Shown piece by piece: positions 25,774 to 34,346 of a stretch of 64,000 nucleotides of DNA (positions are counted from its first letter, which is position 1; every line of letters starts with the position of its first letter). The stretch lies in the NCBI GenBank assembly GCA_017828975.1, contig JAGAJN010000014.1:62001-126000 (forward strand), in the 5' to 3' direction. The notes beneath the pieces are model-generated. The model was not told the DNA's origin, did no database searches, and saw only the letters and a program-made list of their open reading frames with translations. The stretch is from Oscillospiraceae bacterium (GTDB lineage: Bacteria > Bacillota > Clostridia > Oscillospirales > Ruminococcaceae). A program made the translations under genes and the position numbers.

Positions 25774-27068
25774 GTGTCCTTAAAGCCTCCTCCCTGAGAT
25801 GAGTTGACAACAAACGAATCCGCAATTCTCGAAAAACGTGTCAGCCCGCTTGGCCATACTCTTGTCTTTTCGCCGCTGAGGACGAACGCACGAAGATCCG
25901 CCTTTCGCATAACGCTTTGTCCGTTTTCCATTACCTCTAAGTCGATAAAATCAATGACCTCCTGTGCGATAAAGCGGCGGGACTGCTCGGTGATAAGCGT
26001 CCGCCAGTTAGCAAGCTGCTCCTTTGTCATATCCCGTCCGAACACAACTCCGTAGCCGCCCGCCTCGGAAACGTCCTTGATAACAAGCTTTTCCAGATTG
26101 TCCAGAACGTATTTCCTGTCCTCCTCGTAGAAGGGCAGATAGGTGGGAGCGTTTTTCAGTATAGGCTCCTCGCCCAGATAATACTTTATCATTTTCGGCA
26201 CGAAATAGTAGATGCCCTTGTCGTCCGCAACACCGTTTCCGGGAGCGTTTATGATCGCAACATTTCCCGCACGGTAAGCGTCCATAATGTGCGGAACTCC
26301 GATAAGCGACTCGGGCAGGAAGGTCAGCGGGTCAAGATATTCATCGGAAATTCTGCGGTAAACCGCACCTACCTTAGTCTTTCCGCCCAGATAATCCTTC
26401 ATATACAGGATATTATCCTCAACGAAAAGATCGGTGTTCTGCACCAGCACAGCACCCGTTTTTTCCGCCAGATAGCTGTGCTCAAAGTACGCAGCATTGT
26501 ATCTGCCGGGAGTGAGGATAACGTTGATCCCACCGCAGTTTACATTGTCCATGGTGCTGCGGAGAAGCGCCGCATAGTTTCGGTTATCGGCAATTTTCCC
26601 GTTCTCAAACGCCGACGGGCTTGCCATTCTGCAAAGCTCCCTTGCAATAAGCGGATAGCTCGCCCCCGACGGTATACGCAGATTATCCTCAAGAATATAC
26701 CACTCCCCGTCCTTCGCCTGAACAAGGTCAATGCCCGAAATATGGCTGTATATCCCCTTTGGCGGCATCACACCCGCACAGGGCGCAAGATAGCCCTTGG
26801 AGATGTAGACAAAATCCTCGGGAATGATACCGTCCTTGATGATCTTCCCCTCGGAATAGATGTCCGCAAGGAACATATTAAGAGCGTCCACCCTCTGGAC
26901 AAGCCCCTTTTCCATATCCGCAAAATCCTCCGCAGAGATCACTCTGGGAATAGCGTCAAAGGGGAAAAGCTGCTCCTTGAAGCTGCTGTTTTTATAAATA
27001 CCGAATTTTACTCCGTATCTTGCAAGCAATTCATTTATAGCTCTTGCATCTGCAACAGGTGTGTTCAT
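25752..27068 (-). CDS. Circularly permuted ATP-grasp protein (DUF404/407-like)
   Basis: 438 residues from the ATG at 27068 (an ATG nine bases upstream is too close to the AAAGAGA site). Seen: the ATP-grasp metal and nucleotide motifs in permuted order, including ILEDNLRIPSGASYPL, NAPGNGVADDKGIYYFVPKMI and EAGGYGVVFGRDM. Family members are predicted peptide-bond or amide ligases. First gene of the three-gene operon with alpha-E and transglutaminase proteins. Its mRNA seems to begin with a strong hairpin (27092-27133). Confidence 0.93.
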   Translation of the reverse strand: MNTPVADARAINELLARYGVKFGIYKNSSFKEQLFPFDAIPRVISAEDFADMEKGLVQRVDALNMFLADIYSEGKIIKDGIIPEDFVYISKGYLAPCAGVMPPKGIYSHISGIDLVQAKDGEWYILEDNLRIPSGASYPLIARELCRMASPSAFENGKIADNRNYAALLRSTMDNVNCGGINVILTPGRYNAAYFEHSYLAEKTGAVLVQNTDLFVEDNILYMKDYLGGKTKVGAVYRRISDEYLDPLTFLPESLIGVPHIMDAYRAGNVAIINAPGNGVADDKGIYYFVPKMIKYYLGEEPILKNAPTYLPFYEEDRKYVLDNLEKLVIKDVSEAGGYGVVFGRDMTKEQLANWRTLITEQSRRFIAQEVIDFIDLEVMENGQSVMRKADLRAFVLSGEKTRVWPSGLTRFSRIADSFVVNSSQGGGFKDTWVLLPD

Positions 27069-27091
27069 ATAATTCATCTCTTTTCACAAAT

Positions 27092-27133
27092 AAACAAGGG
27101 CGCTTCGATTATTTCATCGAAACGCCCTTGTTT
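27092..27133 (-). promoter_or_regulatory. Hairpin at the 5' end of the ATP-grasp mRNA
   Basis: Stem AAACAAGGGCG (27092-27102) / CGCCCTTGTTT (27123-27133) with inner TTCGAT / ATCGAA. On the minus strand it is followed by TTTATTTG. Given the promoter at 27142-27170 the hairpin starts at about +2, so it could be an attenuator, a 5' stabiliser, or also a terminator for read-through from the sulfur operon. Confidence 0.65.
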
Positions 27134-27141
27134 CTATTAAT

Positions 27142-27170
27142 ATAATACCACCGAAAGCCGCTGATGTCAA
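27142..27170 (-). promoter_or_regulatory. Promoter of the ATP-grasp/alpha-E/transglutaminase operon
   Basis: Minus-strand TTGACA (27165-27170), 17 bases, TATTAT (27142-27147). Confidence 0.78.
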
Positions 27171-27284
27171 GCGCGAAAATGACGGAATTTTCAAAGATAA
27201 TTGCATTTATATGGTTCATTACCGCCAAAATATAAAATATTTCTCTTTATTTTGCATAATTTGTTTACAGAAATTGCAAGGCGG

Positions 27285-27704
27285 TCATATCACATAGTCA
27301 TACTCATCATCATTTCCCATAAGGTCGGCAATGGTAATGCTGTCAAAATAATCATTTGTCAGCTTGTAGAAATCCGACCACATCTTCATGGGTCTGCTTT
27401 CCTTGTTACACACGCTGTCATCATTCAGGCAGGACACGGGAGCAAGATTGCCCTCTGCCACCCGAAGTATCTCTCCGACCTTGTATTTTTCGGGCTGACG
27501 GTTCAGCCGATAGCCGCCGTTTTTCCCGTGAACACCGTAAACAAGATTGTTTTTGGACAGCAGCGGAAGTATCTGTTCCAGATATTTCGGAGAAAGCTCC
27601 TGCCGCCTTGCAATATCCCGTATGGGTATGCATTTGCCGTTGTCATGCTCTGCCAAATCTATCATGACCTGTAATGCATATCTTCCTCTTGTTGTTACCA
27701 GCAT
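27285..27704 (-). CDS. Rrf2-family regulator, CymR/IscR-like
   Basis: 139 residues from the ATG at 27704, which has GAGGTG six bases upstream; an in-frame start at 27722 is less likely. A winged helix (VTTRGRYALQVMIDLAEH, ELSPKYLEQILPLLSKNNLV, GKNGGYRL) is clear. Two cysteines lie in the Fe-S loop region (VSCLNDDSVCNKE) versus three in IscR, so cluster binding is uncertain. Being the last gene of a 13-kb sulfate assimilation operon, it probably senses sulfur or cysteine status like CymR and controls that operon. This role is inferred. Confidence 0.88.
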   Translation of the reverse strand: MLVTTRGRYALQVMIDLAEHDNGKCIPIRDIARRQELSPKYLEQILPLLSKNNLVYGVHGKNGGYRLNRQPEKYKVGEILRVAEGNLAPVSCLNDDSVCNKESRPMKMWSDFYKLTNDYFDSITIADLMGNDDEYDYVI

Positions 27705-27723
27705 TCTTTTCACCTCGGTCAAA

Positions 27724-29412
27724 TCACGACTTTACGATTACCTTTCTGTACTCATCAAAGCGGACCCATTTTGTAAAGAACCCGCTCTGCTCCTTTTCGT
27801 CCGTTTCGGAATATTCCTTCAGGAACTGCTTTATCTCCTCATCTGAGGAAGCCTTTACGCCGAAGCCTCTTCCGTTTACGACGGGAACGCCGCCGTAGCT
27901 GTAATCGGCTGTGGGAATTATCTCGGTTATCTTCCTGTCACGCACCTTAACGGAAACGCCGTCACGCAGCACGATAATATCAAAGCTGTCGGGATAACGG
28001 TAGCTTTCGCCCTCTGTGGGTATCTCGTCCCCGACGGTGTAGGTCGCCTTTATCGGCTGATATTTCAGCACGTTCAGGCTGCTTGTGTCATAATAGAATT
28101 CCTCGAAAATATCCCCTCTTGCGGTCAGTTCACCGTTCTTGAAGGAAGCCTTTTCGGACGCTGTGTCCCCTCTCTCGCTCAGCTCCAGAACAACTCCGCA
28201 AGCCGAAGTCATATTGGTCACACGGTCAATGAGGATAAGCTCGCCCAGTGTCTTGTGAGCGGTGAACTTATCCGCAGCAATAGCCTCGGTCAGCAGAATA
28301 TCGCAGACGGCAATACCGTTTTTGGACAGCTTTTCCGCCTTGATATGCTCCCCTGTGTTCACGTCAACGGCATAGTCGATACCCGCCAGAATTGCGGGGA
28401 TCGTCTTAGTGCCAAGCTTCACAAGATAGTCCTTGCCGACGGAAAGCTCCTCATCGTCCATCCAAAGCAGCGAAACCTTCAGCCGCTTGAAAATGCCGAT
28501 GTCCGTACCCTTGATAAGCACGCAGCCCCTGGAAACGTCCACCTCCTTGTCAAGGGAGATGGTAACAGGCTGACCCGCATATGCGGTCTGAACCTCCTTG
28601 TCGGTCATAAGGATAGATTTTACAGCCGCCTTTTCGCCGCTGGGAAGAGCGGTTATCTCGTCCCCGACACTTATGCTGCCTGCCTCGATCTGTCCCTGAA
28701 AGCCCCTGAACGTATGGTCGGGACGACATACCCTCTGAACGGGCATATAAAAGCCCTGCTCGTTATCCTCGGAGGAAATATCAATATTTTCCAGATATTC
28801 CAGCAGTGCGGGACCGTCATACCACTTAATGTTGTCCGACTTTTTGGTAACATTGTCGCCCTCTGTGGCGGACAGCGGTATTATCTGCACATTTTCCAAA
28901 GAAAGCTCATTTACCAACCCGGAAATTTGCTTTTCTATCTCATTGAAACGGCTCTCGTCATAGCCGATAAGGTCCATCTTGTTTACGGCAAAAACGAAAT
29001 ATTTTATTCCCATCAGACTGCATATCCTTGCATGCCGCCTTGTCTGAACAAGAACGCCCTGAGAAGCGTCCACGAGAATTACAGCAAGGTCCGCAAAGGA
29101 CGCACCCACCGCCATGTTACGGGTGTATTCCTCATGACCGGGAGTGTCCGCAACGATAAAGCTGCGGTTGTCGGTGGTGAAATATCTGTATGCAACGTCA
29201 ATGGTGATGCCCTGCTCACGCTCAGCCATCAGACCGTCCAGAAGCAGCGAATAGTCTATCTTACCGTTTCTGCTGCCCACCTTGCTGTCCAATTCAAGTG
29301 CCTTTTCCTGATCGGCGTAAAGCAGCTTGGAATCGTACAGAATATGCCCGATAAGTGTGGATTTTCCGTCATCAACGCTGCCGCAGGTTATAAATTTAAG
29401 AAGTCCCTTCAT
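27724..29412 (-). CDS. cysN: Sulfate adenylyltransferase GTPase subunit CysN with C-terminal extension
   Basis: 562 residues against about 475 in enteric CysN. GTPase motifs: GSVDDGKSTL (11-20), DTPGHEEYTRNM, NKMDLIG. EF-Tu-like beta domains follow to about 425. The remaining about 137 residues lack a P-loop, so this is not a CysNC fusion with APS kinase; they form an unassigned domain (DSFDIIVLRDGVSV, YGGVPVVNGRGFGVK). With CysD it adenylates sulfate to APS, driven by GTP hydrolysis. It overlaps the cysD stop by one base. Confidence 0.94.
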   Translation of the reverse strand: MKGLLKFITCGSVDDGKSTLIGHILYDSKLLYADQEKALELDSKVGSRNGKIDYSLLLDGLMAEREQGITIDVAYRYFTTDNRSFIVADTPGHEEYTRNMAVGASFADLAVILVDASQGVLVQTRRHARICSLMGIKYFVFAVNKMDLIGYDESRFNEIEKQISGLVNELSLENVQIIPLSATEGDNVTKKSDNIKWYDGPALLEYLENIDISSEDNEQGFYMPVQRVCRPDHTFRGFQGQIEAGSISVGDEITALPSGEKAAVKSILMTDKEVQTAYAGQPVTISLDKEVDVSRGCVLIKGTDIGIFKRLKVSLLWMDDEELSVGKDYLVKLGTKTIPAILAGIDYAVDVNTGEHIKAEKLSKNGIAVCDILLTEAIAADKFTAHKTLGELILIDRVTNMTSACGVVLELSERGDTASEKASFKNGELTARGDIFEEFYYDTSSLNVLKYQPIKATYTVGDEIPTEGESYRYPDSFDIIVLRDGVSVKVRDRKITEIIPTADYSYGGVPVVNGRGFGVKASSDEEIKQFLKEYSETDEKEQSGFFTKWVRFDEYRKVIVKS

Positions 29413-30311
29413 TAGAAATAGCCCTCCCTCTTGCGGCGTTCCATGCTTCCCGCCGCCTCGTTGTCAATAACTCTCGAGGTTCTCTCGGAGGACACCGAGC
29501 TGAGTGTTTCTTCGATAATTTCATCAAGAGTATGCGCCGTGGATTCGATGCCGCCCGTCAGCGGATAGCAGCCAAGCGTTCTGAAACGCACCGACTTCAT
29601 CTGAGGAACTTCACCCTCTTTAAGGGGGAAACGATCGTCATCGACCATTATAATGTTTCCGTCACGCTCCACCACGGGACGCTCCGCCGCAAAATACAGC
29701 GGCACAATGTCGATATTTTCCCGCTTTATATACTGCCAAATGTCCTTCTCCGTCCAGTTGGAAATGGGGAAAACACGAATACTTTCGCCTTTGTTGATCT
29801 TTGTGTTGTACAGCTTCCACATTTCGGGACGCTGATTTTTCGGGTCCCACGCATGGGCAGCATTTCTGAATGAGAAAATCCTCTCCTTAGCACGGGACTT
29901 CTCCTCGTCACGCCGTCCGCCGCCGAATGCAGCCGTAAAGCCGTACTTGTTCAGCGCCTGCTTCAACGCCTGAGTTTTCATAATGTCGGTATAAGCAGCA
30001 CCGTGGTCAAAGGGATTTATCCCCTGCTTTACACCGTCCTCGTTGATATATTCAAGCATTTCAATGCCAAGCTTTTTCGCCGTCTTGTCACGGAATTCTA
30101 TCATTTCCTTAAATTTCCATGTAGTGTTCACATGGAGAAACGGGAAAGGCGGCTTTTCGGGATAAAATGCCTTCATAGCCAGATGGAGCATTACCGAACT
30201 GTCCTTTCCGATTGAATAGAGCATTACAGGCTTTTCGCATTCCGCCGCAACCTCTCTGATTATGTAAATAGCTTCCGCTTCAAGCTCGTCTAAATGTGAA
30301 AAATTGCTCAC
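29412..30311 (-). CDS. cysD: Sulfate adenylyltransferase subunit CysD
   Basis: Catalytic subunit that makes adenosine 5'-phosphosulfate from sulfate and ATP, 299 residues. The PP-loop [13 protein letters not shown] is near residue 32; [19 protein letters not shown] and [10 protein letters not shown] are typical. It is followed directly by cysN. Together they feed APS to AprAB encoded just upstream in the operon. Confidence 0.97.
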   Translation of the reverse strand: MSNFSHLDELEAEAIYIIREVAAECEKPVMLYSIGKDSSVMLHLAMKAFYPEKPPFPFLHVNTTWKFKEMIEFRDKTAKKLGIEMLEYINEDGVKQGINPFDHGAAYTDIMKTQALKQALNKYGFTAAFGGGRRDEEKSRAKERIFSFRNAAHAWDPKNQRPEMWKLYNTKINKGESIRVFPISNWTEKDIWQYIKRENIDIVPLYFAAERPVVERDGNIIMVDDDRFPLKEGEVPQMKSVRFRTLGCYPLTGGIESTAHTLDEIIEETLSSVSSERTSRVIDNEAAGSMERRKREGYF

Positions 30312-30323
30312 GATTTTTCCCCC

Positions 30324-30638
30324 TTAGTATTTATTGGATTCTTTCGGGTCGATTTTAATTTCGGAAACAGTTCCGTCGGGCTGTTCAATTATCCAGCAAA
30401 GCAGACCGTCCTTTTTCTCGGTATGCACCATACTTCCCAGACCGCCCATATCCGCTCCCAGATAGAGCTTAACGGCATGAACGGGACATTCCTTGACGCA
30501 GGAAGTACAGCCCCAGCAGTCCTTGGGATATTTTATGTATGCCTTTTTGTCCTCACCAAGCTTGATAAGCGTCCCGGGACAGACATCGTGGCATCTGCCG
30601 CAGCCTACGCATTTTTCCCTGTCAATCGCAATGCTCAT
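30324..30638 (-). CDS. aprB: Adenylylsulfate reductase beta subunit (ferredoxin-like)
   Basis: 104 residues with two [4Fe-4S] motifs: CVGCGRCHDVCP and CWGCTSCVKECP. It pairs with the flavoprotein AprA and passes electrons to FAD for reduction of APS to sulfite and AMP. It is shorter than the about 150-residue AprB of sulfate respirers, which have a long C-terminal tail, in line with an assimilatory version. Its start overlaps the aprA stop. Confidence 0.92.
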   Translation of the reverse strand: MSIAIDREKCVGCGRCHDVCPGTLIKLGEDKKAYIKYPKDCWGCTSCVKECPVHAVKLYLGADMGGLGSMVHTEKKDGLLCWIIEQPDGTVSEIKIDPKESNKY

Positions 30639-32304
30639 AGACCTTCTGCCCCTCCTCCGTCAGCTCTCTGAGAATTATTTTTATCTCGCCGTTTTCCATT
30701 TTGGAATTGACGTATTTTCTGAAATTCTCATTATCCTTTTCGGGATAATCGAGATTTTCCGCAAAGCTGTGCCAGCGTGTTTCCTTTCTTGCCCTCAGAT
30801 GGGCAATAACGCTTTTGCATACCGTCAGACGCTCCAGCAGCTCGTAAATGTACATAAGCTCCTGGAAATCCTCCGCACGCAGTCCATCGGCAAGCTTTTC
30901 TATCTGCCGTATTTTCATATCGGCAATGTCAAGCTGCTTTTCATTGAAGCGATAGTTTGTCTTTATGCCGCCCGCATAGGAGTCCATAGCCGTCTGCATA
31001 GCCTCTTCAAGCTGTTCGGCGGTAAAGGTTGTTTTGTCACCGTTCATAAATTTCTCTATCTCGGAAATATGAGCATTTATCTCATTTTCCTCAATGCTTA
31101 CAGCCTTATTTTCTTTGATAAATTTCACAGCGGATAACGCTGCAATTTCTCCCTCGGCAAGTGCCCCCGTCACATATTTCTGAGGACAGCCGCCTGCCGC
31201 ATCTCCCGCCGCAAACAGACCGCTTATAGTGGTCGCACGGTTTGTGTCCACCCAGTAGCCGCTGGCTGTGTGACCGCCAACAATGTAAGGCTCCGTGCCT
31301 TCTATCTCAACATTCTGCTCGGAGATCTTTTTGCCGCTTTCTATCCACTTTATGGTCTGAGATGGTGCCATATTGAGGTAAGCCTTAAGAAGCGACTCCT
31401 CCGTTTCGGGGGATATTCCCTCGGTTTTCAGATAGCATGGACCCCGTCCCTCCACATTTTCGGAAACAGTTCCGTAAACTCTTTCGGAGGTGGTAAGACC
31501 GTACTTCGTTTCGTAGACCTCACCCAAAGAGTTTATCTGCTTTGCCCCCGCACCCTGCGCAAGAGTGCCCGTGGGAGCGATAGTGTCCTTGCAGCGGAGA
31601 GCGATGAACCGCATCTCAAAGGTGGTCATCTCCGCCCCGTGACGAATGCCCATTGCATATCCCGCACCCGTGTTAAAAGGCGGATACCACATTTTATGAC
31701 GGGAAAATCCCGGGTTGTTGGGCTTGTAAAGTCCCGCCGCACCGCCTGTTGCTATGATGACCGCATCTGCCTCGATAACGTAAAAGGTGTCATTCTCAAT
31801 GCCAATTCCGAAGGCACCGTTTATCCTGTTATCCCGAACGGAAAAATCCGTAATATTCACACGGTTCAGCACGGTAACATTCGGCAGCTTTTCAACGGCA
31901 GCCGCCAGCAGAGGCTTGATATTTTCGCCGTTTATCTTAATGTTGCGGTTTCCTCTTGCAACATATTTACCGTTTTCGTCCTTGAGGATAACAAGTCCCA
32001 GCTGCTCCAGACGTTCCGTGACCTTGTTCAGCCTTTCGGACATTGTATAAAGCAGATCGTCACGGACAATGCCGTCAGCGTCCTTTTTGGCATAGTCAAC
32101 ATAATCCTGAGGAGTTCTGCCCTCGGTTATATAGGCATTGAGCGCATTAACACCCGCCGCCAGACAGCCGCTTCTTTTGATATGCGCCTTTTCGCAAATG
32201 AGTATCTTAACATCGGAATTTTCCGAAGCGGTCAGCGCCGCATAGCAGCCCGCCGTACCTCCGCCGATAATAAGCAGCTCCGTTTTTATCTTTTCAACCT
32301 TCAC
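30622..32304 (-). CDS. aprA: Adenylylsulfate reductase alpha subunit
   Basis: FAD enzyme that reduces APS to sulfite, 560 residues. The GTG at 32304 has GGAGG eight bases upstream and begins MKVEKIKTELLIIGGG; an in-frame upstream ATG would extend into the JAMM gene. Seen: the FAD fold IIGGGTAGCYAAL, ATGGAAGLY and the C-terminal FAD segment GLFAAGDAAGG. The AprBA type is best known from sulfate respiration; here it lies in an operon with importers and MetY, pointing to assimilation. No CysC or CysH is present. Confidence 0.94.
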   Translation of the reverse strand: MKVEKIKTELLIIGGGTAGCYAALTASENSDVKILICEKAHIKRSGCLAAGVNALNAYITEGRTPQDYVDYAKKDADGIVRDDLLYTMSERLNKVTERLEQLGLVILKDENGKYVARGNRNIKINGENIKPLLAAAVEKLPNVTVLNRVNITDFSVRDNRINGAFGIGIENDTFYVIEADAVIIATGGAAGLYKPNNPGFSRHKMWYPPFNTGAGYAMGIRHGAEMTTFEMRFIALRCKDTIAPTGTLAQGAGAKQINSLGEVYETKYGLTTSERVYGTVSENVEGRGPCYLKTEGISPETEESLLKAYLNMAPSQTIKWIESGKKISEQNVEIEGTEPYIVGGHTASGYWVDTNRATTISGLFAAGDAAGGCPQKYVTGALAEGEIAALSAVKFIKENKAVSIEENEINAHISEIEKFMNGDKTTFTAEQLEEAMQTAMDSYAGGIKTNYRFNEKQLDIADMKIRQIEKLADGLRAEDFQELMYIYELLERLTVCKSVIAHLRARKETRWHSFAENLDYPEKDNENFRKYVNSKMENGEIKIILRELTEEGQKVYEHCD

Positions 32305-32320
32305 GGGCAAAACCTCCGTA

Positions 32321-32734
32321 TTATTCTGTGATAACAAGCCCCTCATTTTCGGCGCTGTCACCGTTTATCCTAAAGGAATTCAGCACGGGCTTTTCCCTGT
32401 CCATAAGGGACAAAATAAGGTAGCTCGCCTTGCTGTCAAACGCCAGACGCTTATCCTCCTCCGACGGACGGGACGGCGATTCGGGGTGAGAATGCCAGTT
32501 GCCCAAAGGCGTCAGACCGTTTGCACGCATATCCTTCACAGCCGCCAGCTGTTCCTTGGGGTCAAGGGAAAAATGCTCGTTTGAGTGGTCAATATTTGTC
32601 AGGATATAGATCTTTTTTATCTCCTTGCCGTCCTCGGTAATATCCCCCGCAATAAGCCCGCAGGCTTCCTCGGGGAGAACGCTTTCGGCGTGCTTCAGTA
32701 TCTTCTCAAAATCCGATTTTTTCAGTGTTATCAT
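32321..32734 (-). CDS. JAMM/Mov34-type metalloprotease
   Basis: 137 residues from the ATG at 32734 (GAGGA upstream). The JAMM zinc motif is complete: Glu23, His81-x-His83, seven residues, Ser91, two residues, Asp94. Relatives are Mec+ of Mycobacterium, which releases cysteine from CysO, and HcyD of Wolinella, which trims a sulfur carrier to expose Gly-Gly. The neighbouring carrier ends Gly-Gly-Gly-Gln, so trimming or release of the sulfurated product is the likely job (inference). Confidence 0.92.
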   Translation of the reverse strand: MITLKKSDFEKILKHAESVLPEEACGLIAGDITEDGKEIKKIYILTNIDHSNEHFSLDPKEQLAAVKDMRANGLTPLGNWHSHPESPSRPSEEDKRLAFDSKASYLILSLMDREKPVLNSFRINGDSAENEGLVITE

Positions 32735-32739
32735 AAAAA

Positions 32740-33564
32740 TCAGTCCTCGTTGGTAAGATGAACTCCGTCGCACTCATGCTGTTCGTAGTCGATAAGCTCG
32801 GTAATGGTGGGATGCTCGCCGCATACCGCACACTTTGACGTATCTGTGGGCAGCTTTACCTTTCTAAACTCCATTGTCAGCGCATCATATGTAAGCAGAT
32901 AGCCCGTCAGCAGCTCGCCCTGACCGATGATATACTTGACCGCCTCCATAGCCTGTAAGCTGCCGATAACACCGCCCATAGCACCGATAACGCCCGCCTG
33001 CTTACAGGTGGGAACAGCGTCCTTCGGGGGAGGATTCTTGAATACGCAGCGATAGCAGGGACCCTGACCGGGAACATATGTCATAAGCTGACCCTTAAAG
33101 CGGATAATTCCCGCATGAGAAAAGGGCTTCTTCGCCATAACGCAGGCATCGTTTATCAGGAACTTTGCGGGGAAATTATCCGTGCCGTCAATGATAAAAT
33201 CGTAGTCCGCAATAAGCTCGTTAATGTTCTCGCTTGTAACGAAGGTGCGGTAGGTTTTCACCGTAACATCGGGGTTGATAGCCTCCATGGTCTCCTTTGC
33301 CGACTGCACCTTTGCCTTGCCGATGTCGGCTGTTGAATGGATTATCTGACGCTGGAGATTGGAAAGATCCACCTCGTCCGCATCTGCAATACCGATAGTT
33401 CCAACACCCGCAGCCGCAAGATACATAGCCGCAGGAGCACCCAGACCTCCCGCACCGATTATCAGCACCTTGGCATTCAGCAGCTTCTTCTGACCCTTTG
33501 CGCCGACCTCTTTCAGGATAATGTGGCGGGAATAGCGTTCAAGCTGTTCGTTTGTAAATGCCAT
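32740..33564 (-). CDS. ThiF/MoeB/HesA-type E1-like adenylyltransferase
   Basis: 274 residues. Activates the C-terminal glycine of a ThiS-like protein as acyl-adenylate. Seen: ERYSRHIILKEVG, the nucleotide loop GAGGLGAPAA, DxDEVDLSNLQRQ and two zinc CxxC pairs (CYRC and CAVC). A Cys in VPTCKQAGVIG lies near the position of the conjugating cysteine. It is adjacent to thiS- and JAMM-type genes; together with sulfite reductase and MetY it fits a thiocarboxylate-forming unit rather than thiamine synthesis, as no other thi gene is near. Confidence 0.94.
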   Translation of the reverse strand: MAFTNEQLERYSRHIILKEVGAKGQKKLLNAKVLIIGAGGLGAPAAMYLAAAGVGTIGIADADEVDLSNLQRQIIHSTADIGKAKVQSAKETMEAINPDVTVKTYRTFVTSENINELIADYDFIIDGTDNFPAKFLINDACVMAKKPFSHAGIIRFKGQLMTYVPGQGPCYRCVFKNPPPKDAVPTCKQAGVIGAMGGVIGSLQAMEAVKYIIGQGELLTGYLLTYDALTMEFRKVKLPTDTSKCAVCGEHPTITELIDYEQHECDGVHLTNED

Positions 33565-33770
33565 TACTGTCCGCCTCCCATGAAATAGAGAAATTCAACG
33601 CTGTCGCCGTCCTTGACAACTGTTGTGTCGAATGCACCGCTTTCGATGAACTCATCATTGATAGTCACCGTAACATACTGAGGTGTTTCAACGTTTTCTA
33701 TCTCGATAAGCTTTGCAACGGTCAGACCGTCCTCAAATTCCTTTTTAGTACCTGCAACTGTGATCAACAT
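33564..33770 (-). CDS. ThiS-like sulfur carrier protein with C-terminal GGGQ
   Basis: 68 residues with the beta-grasp pattern of ThiS/MoaD (VTVTINDEFI, VKDGDSVEFLYFM). It ends Gly65-Gly66-Gly67-Gln68 instead of a bare Gly-Gly. A residue after the di-glycine means the protein must be trimmed before adenylation, and a JAMM protease is encoded two genes on. The gene overlaps the E1-like gene by one base. Likely role: thiocarboxylate sulfur donor for homocysteine synthesis. Confidence 0.9.
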   Translation of the reverse strand: MLITVAGTKKEFEDGLTVAKLIEIENVETPQYVTVTINDEFIESGAFDTTVVKDGDSVEFLYFMGGGQ

Positions 33771-33785
33771 ATCAAATTCTCCTTA

Positions 33786-34100
33786 TCAAAACTTTTCTAT
33801 TTCGGAAATAATATCCGCCTTTTTGACCGCACCGTTCAGACGGGAGATCTCCTCGCCGTTTTTGAAAAATACCACCGTCGGAACGGACTGCACCTCGTAC
33901 TTTTCGGCAAGCTCGGCATCAAAATTAATGTTTATCTTAACGAATTTTGCCTTGTCGCCGAACTGCTCCTCTATCTCCGCAATTACGGGAGATAACCGCT
34001 TGCAGGGCACGCAGCTGTCGGAGTAAAAGTCCGCCAGAACGATACCGTCGGCGTTCAGCACCTCTGCTTCAAAATTATCCGCACTTACTCTTGCAGCCAT
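33786..34100 (-). CDS. Thioredoxin with CVPC active site
   Basis: 104 residues, thioredoxin fold: VLADFYSDSCVPCKRLSPVIAEI, the cis-proline segment SVPTVVFF and the C-terminal helix. The active site reads Cys-Val-Pro-Cys in place of Cys-Gly-Pro-Cys, which should shift redox potential or partner choice. Being between the TusA-like and ThiS-like genes, it may serve the sulfur transfer steps of this operon rather than general disulfide reduction (inference). Confidence 0.93.
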   Translation of the reverse strand: MAARVSADNFEAEVLNADGIVLADFYSDSCVPCKRLSPVIAEIEEQFGDKAKFVKININFDAELAEKYEVQSVPTVVFFKNGEEISRLNGAVKKADIISEIEKF

Positions 34101-34346
34101 TTAGTCGCCCACCTTTTTTACAATTAGTGTGTATGTTCCGTCCTCGTTGTCAAGGAGTTTAAGTATCTGATGACCCTCCTCCTTGATGCTTCTCGGAACG
34201 TTCTGCACAGGCTCGCCGTCATTCATTCTTACAGCAAGTATCTGTCCGTCGTCCAGCTCTTCAAGAGCCACCTTTGCCTTAACGAATGTTGTGGGGCAGA
34301 CAACATCGGTAATGTCCACCTTATCATCTATGTTAAAATCAGCCAT
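34101..34346 (-). CDS. TusA-family sulfur carrier-like protein
   Basis: 81 residues from the ATG at 34346, with GGAGG six bases upstream. The family signature Cys-Pro-x-Pro is seen as C17-P-T-T ([22 protein letters not shown] in consecutive pieces): the cysteine and first proline are kept, the second proline is lost. The rest ([26 protein letters not shown]) matches. Probably shuttles sulfur as persulfide next to the sulfite reductase. Its stop abuts the thioredoxin start; the start overlaps the reductase stop. Confidence 0.87.
   Translation of the reverse strand: MADFNIDDKVDITDVVCPTTFVKAKVALEELDDGQILAVRMNDGEPVQNVPRSIKEEGHQILKLLDNEDGTYTLIVKKVGD

Noticed and set aside
27724..28140. CysN extension as APS kinase (CysNC)
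   Set aside because: No P-loop GxxGxGKS motif and no APS kinase signature in the extension.
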